Source: DATADW01 sp963733905 (GTDB lineage: Bacteria; Actinomycetota; Acidimicrobiia; Spongiisociales; DATADW01). From it: a stretch of 64,000 nucleotides of DNA. The position numbers and the translations under genes were made by a program. Shown piece after piece: positions 8,750 through 20,567 of this stretch; position 1 is the stretch's first letter; the number at the start of each line of letters is the position of its first letter. The stretch covers positions 729,371-793,370 of the forward strand of contig CAVTEU010000007.1 of the NCBI GenBank assembly GCA_963733905.1, given 5' to 3'. The notes under the pieces were generated by a model. That model was not told the DNA's origin. It saw only the letters and a program-made list of their open reading frames with translations, and did not search any database.

Positions 8750-10030
8750 ATGGGCCTCAAGCTGGCGGTTGTGGGTGGGGGCAGCACCTACACGCCGGAG
8801 TTGATCGGCGGCATCTCGACCAACAGCGATCGACTGCCTGTGGACGAGATCGTCTTGCTCGACATCGACAGTGAGCGCTTGGCGGTGGTCGGGGGTCTCG
8901 CAGATCGCATGCTTGCCCGGGTCGGCTGGCCCGGCCGGCTGACACCGACCACCGACGCGGAGGCCGCGCTCGACGGAGCCGATTTTGTTCTGCTGCAGCT
9001 CCGAGTCGGGGGTCAGGCGGCGCGGCTCGGCGACGAGACTCTGCCGCGACGCTTCCACCTCATCGGCCAGGAGACGATCGGCGCCGGCGGCTTCGCCAAG
9101 GCGCTGCGGACGGTACCGGTCGCCCTCGAGCTCGCCGAGATGGTTGAACGCCGCGCCGCGCCGGACGCTTGGATCGTCGACTTCACCAACCCGGTCGGAA
9201 TCGTCACCCAAGCGCTGGTGGACGCCGGCCACCGCGCAATCGGCCTGTGCAATGTGGCCATCGGCTTCCAGCGGAGATTCGCCGAGCGTTTCGCGGTGCC
9301 GCCTTCGCATGTTGAGATCAGCCAGGTCGGCCTCAACCACCTCACCTGGATCCGGGCGATCATCGTGGATGGCGTCGACCGGCTTCCCGAACTGCTCTCT
9401 GCCGACGGTGAGGAGCTGGCCGAGGACGTGGGTCTCGAGCCGGAAAGGCTGCGAGGGCTCGGCGCCGTCCCCTCGTACTACCTGCGCTACTACTACCGGG
9501 AGCCGGAGGTGATCGCCGAGGCGGGTGATGGCAAGACGCGTGCCGAGGCTGTCATCGAGATCGAGCGAGAACTGCTCGAGATGTATCGCGACCCTGCGCT
9601 GGCCGACAAGCCGTTGCTTCTCGACCGACGCGGTGGCGCCCATTACAGCGAGGCGGCGGTGCAGCTCATCGCCTCGCTTCATGATGGGCGCGGCGACGTT
9701 CAGGTCGTCGATGTCGCCAACGCCGGGGCACTTCCCGAAGTCGAGGAGGACGCCGTGGTTGAGGTCCCCGCCCGGATCGACCGCGACGGTGCCCACCCGC
9801 TGCGTCAGGCCCCCCTCGACCGCGAATCAGGCGCGCTGGTCAAGCAGGTCAAGACCTACGAGCGTCTGGCCGCGGAGGCGGCACGCACCGGCGACCGCGG
9901 CGTGGCCCTCGAGGCGCTGGCAGCCAACCCGCTGGCCGGTGGGCCGGAGGTGGCACCCTCGCTCCTCGAGGCGCTGCTCGAGGCAAACCGTCGCTGGCTC
10001 CCCCGCTTCTTTGACCCATTGGCTTGCTGA
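8750..10030 (+). CDS. Glycoside hydrolase family 4 (6-phospho-glycosidase-like, NAD- and metal-dependent)
   Basis: The intact 426-residue protein begins with the NAD-binding VVGGGSTYTPEL (residues 7-18). It carries the GH4 metal and substrate residues DFTNPVG (Asn147), GLCN (Cys167, Asn168) and GLNHLTW (His197), followed by the C-terminal ALAANPLAGG segment. GH4 enzymes cleave glycosides by an oxidation-elimination-reduction cycle using NAD+ and Mn2+, often on 6-phosphorylated disaccharides. The YYLRYYY stretch near residue 245 is found in the 6-phospho-beta-glucosidase group. It is transcribed away from the GntR gene and probably acts on sugar brought in by the adjacent transporter after phosphorylation. 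Confidence 0.85.
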   Translation: MGLKLAVVGGGSTYTPELIGGISTNSDRLPVDEIVLLDIDSERLAVVGGLADRMLARVGWPGRLTPTTDAEAALDGADFVLLQLRVGGQAARLGDETLPRRFHLIGQETIGAGGFAKALRTVPVALELAEMVERRAAPDAWIVDFTNPVGIVTQALVDAGHRAIGLCNVAIGFQRRFAERFAVPPSHVEISQVGLNHLTWIRAIIVDGVDRLPELLSADGEELAEDVGLEPERLRGLGAVPSYYLRYYYREPEVIAEAGDGKTRAEAVIEIERELLEMYRDPALADKPLLLDRRGGAHYSEAAVQLIASLHDGRGDVQVVDVANAGALPEVEEDAVVEVPARIDRDGAHPLRQAPLDRESGALVKQVKTYERLAAEAARTGDRGVALEALAANPLAGGPEVAPSLLEALLEANRRWLPRFFDPLAC

Positions 10031-10108
10031 TTCCGAAATCGGCACCGCCAACCAACCACGATCAGGGCGAGGGCCTAGGAAGTAGGTGCGGACCCTCCAT
10101 GCAGAGAA

Positions 10109-10123
10109 GCCCTGTGACAGGGC
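10109..10123. terminator. Hairpin between GH4 gene and tRNA-Ala fragment
   Basis: GCCCTG and CAGGGC (10109-10114/10118-10123) pair around TGA, with AA before and CTTT after. It can end transcription from GH4 on the plus strand, and it mirrors the hairpin beside the tRNA-Val fragment at 1736. Confidence 0.55.
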
Positions 10124-10131
10124 CTTTCTGG

Positions 10132-10172
10132 TGGAGGTGAGGGGATTTGAACCCCTGGCTTCTTCCGTGCGA
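10132..10172 (-). other. 3'-half copy of a tRNA, probably tRNA-Ala(CGC) (putative attachment site)
   Basis: The minus strand shows anticodon-loop CTCGCAC and stem strand GGAAG, a T arm with GGGGTTCAAATCCCC, acceptor strand CACCTCC, discriminator A and an encoded CCA. The 5' half is missing, and the anticodon stem no longer pairs properly beyond 10167. The same 26-bp motif as at the tRNA-Val fragment follows at 10191. This looks like a second insertion footprint of a related element. The parent tRNA-Ala gene is not in the window. Confidence 0.6.
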
Positions 10173-10190
10173 GAGCAGAACGGCGCGAGT

Positions 10191-10216
10191 CCCTGACCTG
10201 GGGAAACGGTCAGAAA
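10191..10216. repeat. Element-end motif, copy 2
   Basis: 25 of 26 bases match 1821-1846, and similarity continues loosely for ~14 bp. It lies just inside the tRNA-Ala 3'-half in the same orientation as copy 1 beside the tRNA-Val 3'-half. Confidence 0.6.
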
Positions 10217-10321
10217 CGGTCTCCGATCAGGCGATGTTCACCACGCTGGACTCCCTGCTCGCCGGCTAGGTTGCCCCGAGGGAGCCCTCGGACGAGGGAC
10301 ACGACCGTAGGATGCGCGTTC

Positions 10322-10990
10322 GTGGAGCGAGTGACTTGGCTGGCCCAACGTCGTGCCGCCGTGCGGGCAGCGTACGACGCCGAGGCCCCGACCTTCCAGG
10401 AGTACCCGAACAGCGCACAACGCGAATGGGTCGATCGGCTGTTGAGCGGCTGCCCGCCAGAAGGCCTCGTTCTTGACGCTCCGTGTGGCACCGGTCGCTA
10501 CTTCCCGATGGTCGCCGCGGCCGGCCGGCGCGTGGTTGGCATCGACCAGTCTGCCGGCATGGTCATGGAGGCGCAACGGCGCGGTATCGCAATCGCTACT
10601 CACCAGGTCGGGCTGCAGGAGCTGGAGTTCGTCGAGGAGTTCGACGCTGCCATGACCATCGACGCCATGGAGAATGTGTCACCAGAAGACTGGCCGAGAG
10701 TGCTCGGCAACCTGTGGCGTGCGGTTATCCCGAGCGGCCAGCTCTATCTGACGGTAGAGGAGACCGACGACGACGTGATCGGGAAGGCATACGACCGTAT
10801 GACGGCCCAGGGCCTCCCTGCGGTGCGTGGTGAGGTGGTGGAAGGCGATGTCGCCGGATACCATTACTACCCAGGCCGCGAACAGGTGCTCCGCTGGATC
10901 GACGAGACCGGATGGCAACTCGTCGACGAGGGGTTCAGCCCCGAGGACGGTTGGGCATACCGCCACCTGTTGTTGCGTAAAGGGGATTAG
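10322..10990 (+). CDS. Class I SAM-dependent methyltransferase
   Basis: From GTG 10322 the protein has 222 residues. Motif I LVLDAPCGTGRYFP binds S-adenosylmethionine, motif II is RRVVGIDQSAGMV, and motif IV is EFDAAMTIDAMENV. The C-terminus YYPGREQVLRWIDETGWQLVDEG is typical of the methyltransf_11/25 group acting on small molecules. The substrate is unknown. The ATG at 10271 adds 17 residues without family similarity, so the GTG is preferred. The gene lies alone between the tRNA-Ala fragment and tRNA-Val, inside the presumed island. Confidence 0.7.
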   Translation: MERVTWLAQRRAAVRAAYDAEAPTFQEYPNSAQREWVDRLLSGCPPEGLVLDAPCGTGRYFPMVAAAGRRVVGIDQSAGMVMEAQRRGIAIATHQVGLQELEFVEEFDAAMTIDAMENVSPEDWPRVLGNLWRAVIPSGQLYLTVEETDDDVIGKAYDRMTAQGLPAVRGEVVEGDVAGYHYYPGREQVLRWIDETGWQLVDEGFSPEDGWAYRHLLLRKGD

Positions 10991-11349
10991 CGAGGCGAAG
11001 GCGCCGACGCTCCGCGGTATTTCACCCCTGACCGTCACACGGCACAACCGTGGGTGTTGGTCAACGACGACTCTAGGGCTCGACGGGTGTGTCAGCGCAC
11101 CGCCGCCCGCTGCGGGCCCGAGTCCACGGTGGCCGCCTCGTTCGCCGCGACATGGTTGCCAGCCGGACATTCGACGGGCCGAAGCCCATTGCTCGAATAC
11201 GTCCCCACGGTGTTCACCGGTCCGCCCAGCAATGCCCCCAATTCTTAACCGATCACGTCACGGAGGCAGTTCTTCCGTCGACGCGCATTAGCCCCGTACC
11301 AGAAGGACTCGTTGGATTCACAGAGGCCTCTGACCAGGGTCTGTATGAG
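10991..11349. other. Spacer before tRNA-Val, no gene seen
   Basis: No frame with family signatures is present. A perfect palindrome CAGAGGCCTCTG lies at 11321-11332, about 20 bp beyond the tRNA-Val 3' end, and may serve as its terminator stem. Confidence 0.5.
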
Positions 11350-11423
11350 TGGGCGTTGAGGGACTCGAACCCCCGGCCTCTTCCTTGTAAGGGAAGCGCT
11401 CTAGCCAACTGAGCTAAACGCCC
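11350..11423 (-). tRNA. tRNA-Val (anticodon TAC)
   Basis: The minus strand folds into a complete cloverleaf. The acceptor GGGCGTT pairs with AACGCCC, the D arm is TAGCTCAGTTGGCTAGAGC, and the anticodon stem CTTCC/GGAAG encloses CTTACAA. The T arm CGGGGGTTCGAGTCCCTC is normal and the discriminator is A. CCA is not encoded. Its 3' half is duplicated at 1762-1808, which makes it the likely intact boundary of an inserted island. Confidence 0.95.
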
Positions 11424-11628
11424 GGAGCCCGGATCGTACCCCGACCAGGGAAAACACCTCCCAGCCCGGCGTACCTGTCCGCGCAACCGGCCAGGCGACC
11501 GTGCACCGATGACTTTCGGCGGCAGCGGCGTCTTAAGTGTTAGCGACAGGCAACAAACACCGCGGCCCGAGGCGGGCACGTTCCCAGCAGCACAGTCGCC
11601 AGGCGACCCGAGCCATGGAGTTCTGATC

Positions 11629-12189
11629 ATGCGGAAGCTGATAGCAACAGTGTTCAACTACTCGCTCGACGGCCTTCTCGCCGACGAGGGCACCGAGTTT
11701 TGGAAGTTCTGCTTCGACCTGCCCGAAAACCGTGAGCCCGACGACCCGGCGCAACTCGACTTTCTCCAGAGCGCGTACGCGCACATCATGGGCCGCACCG
11801 CCTACGAGGGCATGGCCTAGCCATGCACGACCTCCGACCACCCGTTCACCCCCATCATGAACGCGGCGCGCAAGGTCGTCTTCTCCCGGACCCTGAAGAC
11901 GGCCGAGTGGGCCAACACCACCATCGCCGCTGGTGACACGACCGAAGAGATCGACAAGCTCAGGCAAGGCGGCGACGGCCACATCGTGGTCTGGGGCGGC
12001 GTCAACCTCTGGCTGTCGCTCATGCGGCTCGACCTGATCGACGAGTTCCACCTGTCCTTGTTCCCCTACGTTGCGGGCGAGGGCACCCGGCTGTTCGACG
12101 GCGACCCCAAGTCCTACCGGCTCGACCTGGTCTCCACCACCGCCTCCAGCAACGGGATCGTCGAGCTGCACTACCGCCGGCACCGCTAA
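11629..12189 (+). pseudogene. Dihydrofolate reductase family protein with an in-frame TAG
   Basis: The frame runs MRKLIATVFNYSLDGLLAD to HIMGRTAYEGMA, meets TAG at 11818-11820, and continues in the same frame with HPFTPIMNAARKVVFSRTL, HIVVWGGVNLWLSLMRLDLIDE and the final VELHYRR. Both halves belong to one RibD-C/DHFR-like protein of ~187 residues. The stop falls between GMA and the DHPF segment, where relatives have a short variable loop. It is a nonsense change or a base error, because no frame shift is needed. As read, only 63 residues would be made. Confidence 0.65.
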
Positions 12190-12275
12190 CCGGCGGCCGT
12201 CTTCTTTGCGAAATCCCAGGCCACGGAGGGGGTCGTCGATACGATCCGCGTCGTGGAGAGATCACTGGTGAGCGG

Positions 12276-13218
<943 letters not shown>

Positions 13219-13239
13219 CGGCGGGGTACTTTCGGCCGG

Positions 13240-13581
13240 GTGCGGTGCATCCACGTCATCGAGGCGACCGTCGACCCTGGTCGGATGGAGGATTTCGTCC
13301 GCACCGTTCAGATCTGGGAGCGGGATGCCCTCGCCCACCCGGACGGACCCGAACATCACACCGTGTTGATCGACGCCGAAGCGCCGTCGCAGGTGGTCCT
13401 GATCTCCCAGTTCGAGGACGAGGACAGATGGCGGCGGTTCAAGGAAGCCGATCTGCTCAACAGGCTCCAGGCCGGCGTCGACACCTGTTGCCAGGTGCCG
13501 ACGACCAACCGGAGCCTGCTCGTCTATTACGCCGCGGGGATGACCGGCCCCAGAGCGATCTTCGGCGAGCCGCCTCGTTGA
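13240..13581 (+). CDS. Small antibiotic-biosynthesis-monooxygenase-like (ABM) protein
   Basis: The 113-residue protein has the beta-alpha-beta pattern of dimeric ferredoxin-like ABM domains: CIHVIEATVDPGRMEDFVRTV, then TVLIDAEAPSQVVLISQFEDEDRWRRF. It follows the sigma gene after 21 bp and may be cotranscribed. The substrate is unknown. Confidence 0.5.
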   Translation: MRCIHVIEATVDPGRMEDFVRTVQIWERDALAHPDGPEHHTVLIDAEAPSQVVLISQFEDEDRWRRFKEADLLNRLQAGVDTCCQVPTTNRSLLVYYAAGMTGPRAIFGEPPR

Positions 13582-13614
13582 GTCAGGGCGGAGCCGCAGG
13601 CACTGGCGCCGCGG

Positions 13615-13947
13615 TCACGCCGACTTCACCAGCTCGCGCAGGTCGTCCAGGCTCGCCTCCAATGGCAGGTTCTGATCGTTCCGCCGGGGACGGCCGCGGC
13701 CACGCTTGCGGTAGAAGGAGCGCCCATCGATGAAGATGACACCACCCCACACACCCCATTCCTGGCCCTCGTCGAGCGCCAGTTCGAGGCAAGCGAGCCG
13801 CACCTCGCACTCCATGCACAGCGCCTGCGCCGCCGCCAATTCGTCGGGTCGCTCCGAGAAGAAGAGGTGGTTCTTCCCGGAGTCGACACATCGGCCTCTG
13901 TCGTATATCTGGTCCACTGTCGCTTCTCCTGGTCTCTTGGCGGCCAA
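13615..13947 (-). CDS. WhiB-family iron-sulfur transcriptional regulator
   Basis: The four cluster-binding cysteines are at 20, 44, 47 and 53 (C-x23-C-x2-C-x5-C), followed by the WhiB turn GVWGG at 65-69 and a basic C-terminal segment (RKRGRGRPRR) that contacts DNA. The 110-residue length fits the family. WhiB proteins bind a 4Fe-4S cluster, partner with the principal sigma region 4, and are confined to actinobacteria and their phages. The gene is convergent with the sigma/ABM pair. Confidence 0.9.
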   Translation of the reverse strand: MAAKRPGEATVDQIYDRGRCVDSGKNHLFFSERPDELAAAQALCMECEVRLACLELALDEGQEWGVWGGVIFIDGRSFYRKRGRGRPRRNDQNLPLEASLDDLRELVKSA

Positions 13948-14002
13948 CAGAAAGGCCGCCGGGTTCGGGTCTCGGCGGCCTCGGTGGTGGTGACCTGGTG
14001 CG

Positions 14003-14230
14003 TCAGTAGACGTGAAGCCGCACGGAGCTTGTGATCGGGTCGGGCGTTCCCTCGATGAGGGCCCCGTTGAAGGGGCCGGTGGCGACCGCTGGGGTGCGCT
14101 CCCTCATCTCGGGGAACCCTGCTGTCGCGCCAACGCCGCCGAGCCCGGTGAGGGCTCGCATCCCGGCGTTCATATCGAGGCGCTTAGACAGCATCACAGC
14201 ATTCCGTTTGGCAGGAAGAAGGTACGCCAC
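14003..14230 (-). CDS. Possible small protein of unknown function
   Basis: A 75-residue frame lies in the 341-bp space between whiB and zwf, on the same strand. The Gly/Ala-rich middle (LTGLGGVGATAG) and polar end show no family match, and it could be chance in high-GC DNA. Otherwise this spacer shows nothing. Confidence 0.25.
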   Translation of the reverse strand: MAYLLPAKRNAVMLSKRLDMNAGMRALTGLGGVGATAGFPEMRERTPAVATGPFNGALIEGTPDPITSSVRLHVY

Positions 14231-14288
14231 GGCGTCTGGGCCGTCAAGGGAATTAGCCGCCGCAGCGGTGATGTCCCGACGAGAGGTC

Positions 14289-15732
<1,444 letters not shown>

Positions 15733-15736
<4 letters not shown>

Positions 15737-16351
15737 GGCGAGCACTCCAGACCCAGGCTCTCCACTGCGGCGCGCAGCTGCTCGGGTGCCTCGAATTGGA
15801 TCACATTGAGCCCGAGGTCCGCCGCCGCCTCGACGTTGATCGCCCGGTCGTCCACAAAGAGAGCGTCGGTCGGCGCGGTCTGCGTGATCTCGAGCGCGGT
15901 GTGGAATATCGCCGGGTCCGGCTTGCTCTTCCCCAGGAAAGAAGAGGTGAAGAAGACGTCGAACAGCTCGTGGAGGCCAAACCTCTCGACACGGTGACGG
16001 TTGAGCTCGCGCGACTCGTTGTTGAGCGTGGCCATGAGATAGCGGCGCGAGGCTCGGAGTCCTTCAAGGACCGCCCTCGTCCCCGGCAGTTCCTGGGACT
16101 CGTCGAGGATGGCGTCGACGAACTGCTCTCTCGGTAAAGGAACGGGATCGGTAGAACACGGTCCGATCGAGGTAGCTGTCGAGCGTGATGCCGCCTGCCT
16201 CGAACTCGTGGGCCACGAAGACGTGGCGGTCCTCGAACTCATCCCAGTCGAGGTCGAACTCCTCGATCACCCGGCGACGATGGTGACGGTCCCAGCCATT
16301 GGTGAGGAGCACCCCGCCGATGTCGAAGAAGAGGGTGCGGATCTCACCCAT
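15733..16351 (-). CDS. HAD-family hydrolase, subfamily IA (frame break)
   Basis: Motif I is LFFDIGGVLL, motif II is ATLNNES, and motifs III/IV are GKSKPDPAIF and ALFVDDRAINVEAA. This is the epoxide-hydrolase/haloacid-dehalogenase-like phosphatase subgroup. The frame changes near 16140, and joined length is about 205 residues. Its ATG 16351 lies within the end of pgi (stop at 16344) and its stop overlaps zwf. It may dephosphorylate a sugar phosphate, which fits its place between pgi and zwf, but the substrate is not known. Confidence 0.75.
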
Positions 16352-17981
16352 CGATGGTCTCCGCAAGGCGGGCGAGCGCCCCGACAGGGTCGTCCCCCAA
16401 GACCACTCTGATCACTCGGCGGTCGCGGTCCACCAGCGCCGCCAGATCGCCGTCGGCTTGAGCGGCGAGGAGACGGCCGAAGCTGAAGCCGAGTTCCGGT
16501 ACCTCGAGGTCCTCGCTCGGGGCATCCGTTAGCTGCATGGCCACCACCGAGGCTGGACCGCCCTTGTGGAGCTGACCGGTCGAATGGAGAAAACGCGGTC
16601 CCCAGCCAACCGTGGTGGCAACGCGATGTCGATCACGCAGCAGAAGACGGAGATGCTGCAGACGATCTTCGAGTCCATCGCTCGGCGCCAGGAAGGCCTG
16701 AAGGGCGACGTAGTCGCCGGCGGCGATCGAGCCGGTCCACTCCCCCAGCGAGGCACGATCCGCCGGGCTCGGCCGTCGGCACATCGCCCTGCGGGAAGCT
16801 CGCCCGCCATGGCCCTCTTCGCCAGGTCCTTGGCCAACTGGACGTCCGGCTGGTCGAAGGGGTGGATGCCAAGTATCGAACCGGCGGCGGCGACCGCGAT
16901 CTCCGCCCGCAACATCTCGGCGCCGAGATCTGTGGCCTCCTCGAGATGGATCCTCACCACCGGGTGCCCGGCCGCCTCGAGCAACTCGACCGGCCCGTCG
17001 CCATCGTCATCGCCGAGCGTGATGTGGACGAAGAGCCGGTCGTCGCCGTAGACGTCGGGCGCACCGAGGTCCTCCCCGGCTACGGGCACGATCCCCTTTT
17101 GCTGCTTGCCGGTGCTCTCCGCAACCAACTGCTCCAGCCAGACGGGGAAAGCATCCAACTCGGGAGAGACCACGAAGGTGAGTTTGTCCCTGCCGCCGAG
17201 GGCGCCGACCCCGATCACCGCCCCGAGGACCAGCGCCGGGTTTTCGGCCGCGTGCACCTCCGGCCCTGCGGCGTCTGCCATTGCAGCCGCCGACGCACGG
17301 ATCCGGTCTGCCTCGGCGCCGATGAGCGCCGCGGGGAGCAGCCCGAATGGAGTGAGCGCCGAATAGCGACCGCCAACGTCGGGCGGCGTCGGCACCGCCG
17401 CGGCGAATCCACGGTTCTCCGCCATGCGCTGCAACGGCGTGCCTGGGTCGGTGACCGCCACGAACTGCGATCCAGGTTCGGCCGACACCCGGGACACGAC
17501 GTCCCAGAAGAAGTGGAAGAAGGAAAGGGTCTCGAGCGTGGTCCCCGACTTCGACGACACGAGGAACCAGGTGCGAGCGGGGTCGATGGCGTCGAGGACG
17601 GAGCGCACTGCCCCCGGATGGGTCGAGTCGAGGACCAAGTAGCGAAGGCATCCCCGGCCCGCTGCCGATCACCTGCGAGAACACTTCGGGTGCCAGGCTG
17701 GAGCCACCCATCCCCAACAGCACCACATGGCGCACGCCCTCGGCGGAGGCCCGGTCCGCCAGTCGGGTCAGGGCCGGGTCGGGCTCGGCGGTTGCCAGAT
17801 CGAGCCATCCGAGCCGGTCGGTGAGCTCGGGGGGGAAGGGCTCGGGCGACCACAACGTCGGGTCCTTCGCCCAGAGCCGGCGGCCAAACCCGGCTTCCTC
17901 CCAGGCTGTGAGCTGCGCATCCACCGCCGGCGCCAGGTCGCCCAGAGCGAGCGTCTGTGCTGGGATCGAGGTGGCCGACAC
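16344..17981 (-). CDS. pgi: Glucose-6-phosphate isomerase (two frame breaks)
   Basis: It interconverts glucose and fructose 6-phosphates. The N-terminal part has HVVLLGMGGSSLAPEVF, the second frame LDSTHPGAV, VSSKSGTTLET and the sugar-phosphate loop, and the third GWGPRFLHSTGQLHKGGP with the lysine-bearing signature region. Breaks lie near 17650 and 16780. The C-terminus is like that of actinobacterial transaldolase-isomerase fusion proteins, yet no transaldolase domain precedes it: the start at 17981 is followed upstream by non-coding DNA. It is the first gene of the pgi-HAD-zwf operon. Confidence 0.88.
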
Positions 17982-18227
17982 TGCCGGTGACGCTACTCGC
18001 GGGATCGAATTCCGGAGTGCCGGCCCGCGACCTGCGAGCGAGACCCTCCCCCGGCCATTCGCGTAAACAGGACGTCAATATCAGCTCTGCCGGCGTCAAG
18101 ATCGCATCAATGGACTGCGGCTAGGGAGTCGTTCCCGCCCTACATAGACCCGATGAGTCCCCAGCCGGCTTCCGGATGTACCGGGGAACCGGTCAGCGCC
18201 GCAGCCTCCGCAGGATCCAGGTAGTTC

Positions 18228-20560
18228 TTGGTTCGCTGGGCGATCTTCAAGAGGTCGGTGATCGGTCGGCCGCTTGCGTCGGACGAGCTGCACGAGCAGC
18301 TCCTCCCCAAGACGCTGGCGCTTCCCGTATTCGCCTCTGACCCTCTCTCCTCGGTGGCCTATGCCACCGAGGAGTCGATGCTCGTCCTCGCCCTGGCCGG
18401 AGTCGGCCGCCTTCGCCTATCTCACCCCGGTCTCGCTGGCGATCGCCCTCCTCCTCCTCATCGTGATCATCTCCTACCGCCAGACGATCCGCGCCTACCC
18501 GGACGGCGGCGGAGCCTTCATCGTCGCCCACGAGAATCTCGGGCTGCAGCCGGCGATGGTGGCGGCTGCGGCGCTGCTGACCGATTACACGCTCACCGTC
18601 TCGGTATCGGTCGCCGCCGGCGTGGCCGCCATCACCTCGGCGTTCCCAGTAATCAGCGACTGGAGGGTCGAGATCGCGGTGGGGCTGGTCATCCTGCTCA
18701 CCCTGGCCAACCTCCGTGGCGTCAAGGAGTCGAGCACGCTGTTCGCCATCCCGACGTACGCCTTCGTCGTCACCGTGTTCGTGATGCTGGTCACCGGGTT
18801 CGTCGAGTGCATCGACGGGGAGTGCCCCCAGGCGATCTCGGCTGGGACCGAGGTAGTGCCCGAGGTGGCTGCGGTCAGCTTGTTCCTGATCCTCCGAGCG
18901 TTTGCCTCGGGTTCGACCGCGCTCACCGGGGTGGAGGCGATCGCCAACGGGGTGCCGGCGTTCCGCGAGCCCAGAGCGCACAACGCGGCGGCCACTTTGG
19001 CGGTCATGGGCGCCATCTCGATCACGATGTTCCTCGGGATCAGCACCTTGGCGCGGCTCTTCGACGTACGCATCACCGAGGAGACCGTCGACGAGTTCGG
19101 CACCGTCCTGTCCCAGATCGGTCGGGCCGCCTTCAACGACGGGCTCGGGTTCTGGATCCTTCAGGTGGTCACCGCCGGGATCCTCATCCTGGCGGCGAAT
19201 ACCGCCTACCAGGATTTCCCACGCCTCTCGGCGATCCTGGCGCGGCACAAACTCATGCCCCGCCAGTTCCGGAACCTGGGCGACCGTCTCGTCTTCTCCA
19301 ATGGCGTGATCGCCCTCGCCGCCATCGCATCGCTGCTGATCATCGTGTTCGACGCCGAGGTGACCCGGCTCATCCAGCTGTACGTGATCGGCGTCTTCAT
19401 CAGCTTCACGTTGAGCCAGGCGGGGATGGTTCGTCACTGGCTGCGCATCCGGGAGTCGGGGTGGCGCCGGTCGGTGGTGATAAACGCCGTCGGCGCCGTA
19501 ACCACCGGGGTGGTGCTGGTGGTCACCGCTTCGGTGAAGTTCTCCGGAGGCGCTTGGATCGTGCTCGTCGCCATCCCGCTTCTCGTGATGCTGATGGCAT
19601 CGATCCGCCGCCATTACCTCAACGTGGCCGACCAGCTCCGCCACGTCCCCACTGCGCCCCCGTTCCCAGGCCGGAACCGGGCGATCGTGCTCGTCTCCCG
19701 TCTTGGCGAGGCGACCAGACGCGCCGTGGCCTACGCCGAGCTGATCGGCGCCGAGACGGTGAGCGCCGTCCACATCCGCGAGTCTCGGGATGAGGAGCTG
19801 GTCGAGACGTGGAGCCATCTCTTCCCCGGCCTGCCACTGACCCTCGTCGAGCCGGACAAGGGTCGCACCTACCGGACGCTTCGCAGCCTCATCAGGGCGG
19901 AGCGGCAGAGCCATCCCGAGGCCTTCACCACCGTCATCGTCCCCGAGCTGATCAGGAGTCGGAGCATCTGGTCGGTGCTGGCGAGCCCCCACTCGCTCGT
20001 GGTCAAGCTGCTCCTCCTCTTCGAGCGGGGCGTGGTGGTCACCGACCTGACCCAGCAGCGTCGGCCGATCGATCGCACCCTGGTGCTGGCGCCGACACTC
20101 GAGCGACAGGAAGCGGTGATCCTCATAAGCGAGGTCACCCAGCCGGCCCGGCAGGCGATCGGCTACTCCCAGCTTCTCTGCCAACACGAATGTGCGGGCG
20201 GTCCACCTCGACATCGACGAGGAGCAGCGCAACCGGGTGCTGCGCAAGTGGGATTTCGATCTCGGCAGCCTCGAGGTGGTGGAGAGCCCGTACAGGGGGA
20301 TAGTCAGGCCGATCCTGCGCTACATACGCCGCCTGAGGCGTACCGTCGGCCCAGAGACGCTGATCAACGTCGTCATACCCGAGTTCATCGTCCCCGGCTG
20401 GCTCTCCCAGTTCCTCCACAACCAGACGGCGTTCGCCATCAAGGCGACACTGCTCTTCGAGCAGGGGGTGTCCGTCTCGAGCGTTCCGTGGCACCTGGCC
20501 GCGGGGAACGGCGATCGCCGGGCGGGCGCGCCCAAGGCGGGCGAGACCGCCGAGCGCTGA
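18228..20560 (+). CDS. KimA-type potassium uptake permease, APC superfamily (two frame breaks)
   Basis: The TTG start gives FKRSVIGRPLASDELHEQ and LPVFASDPLSSVAYATEE, the hallmark N-terminus of KimA/YdaO-like transporters. About twelve membrane helices follow (YLTPVSLAIALLLLIVIISY to LLVMLMASIRRHY) and a cytosolic C-terminal part with two universal-stress-like segments, as in KimA, where c-di-AMP binds. Breaks lie near 18408 and 20195. KimA proteins import K+ with protons. The gene is convergent with the kdp operon, and I infer that both serve potassium supply. Annotation pipelines would call it an amino-acid permease. An in-frame stop just upstream (18222) fixes the start. Confidence 0.7.
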
Positions 20561-20567
20561 CCTACCT

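Noticed and set aside
11818..11820. Pyrrolysine or other recoding at the TAG
   Set aside because: No pyrrolysine genes or recoding element are seen, and the family has no such residue there.
18120..18227. GGGGAACC motif upstream of the KimA-type gene as a c-di-AMP (ydaO) riboswitch
   Set aside because: The second conserved block (GGGGTGAATCC-like) and the closing helix are not found. A covariance search with RF00379 would decide.
18247..20247. 666-codon minus-strand frame opposite the permease
   Set aside because: It is rich in Asp/Arg/His and lacks any family pattern, a typical complement of a GC-rich membrane protein gene.
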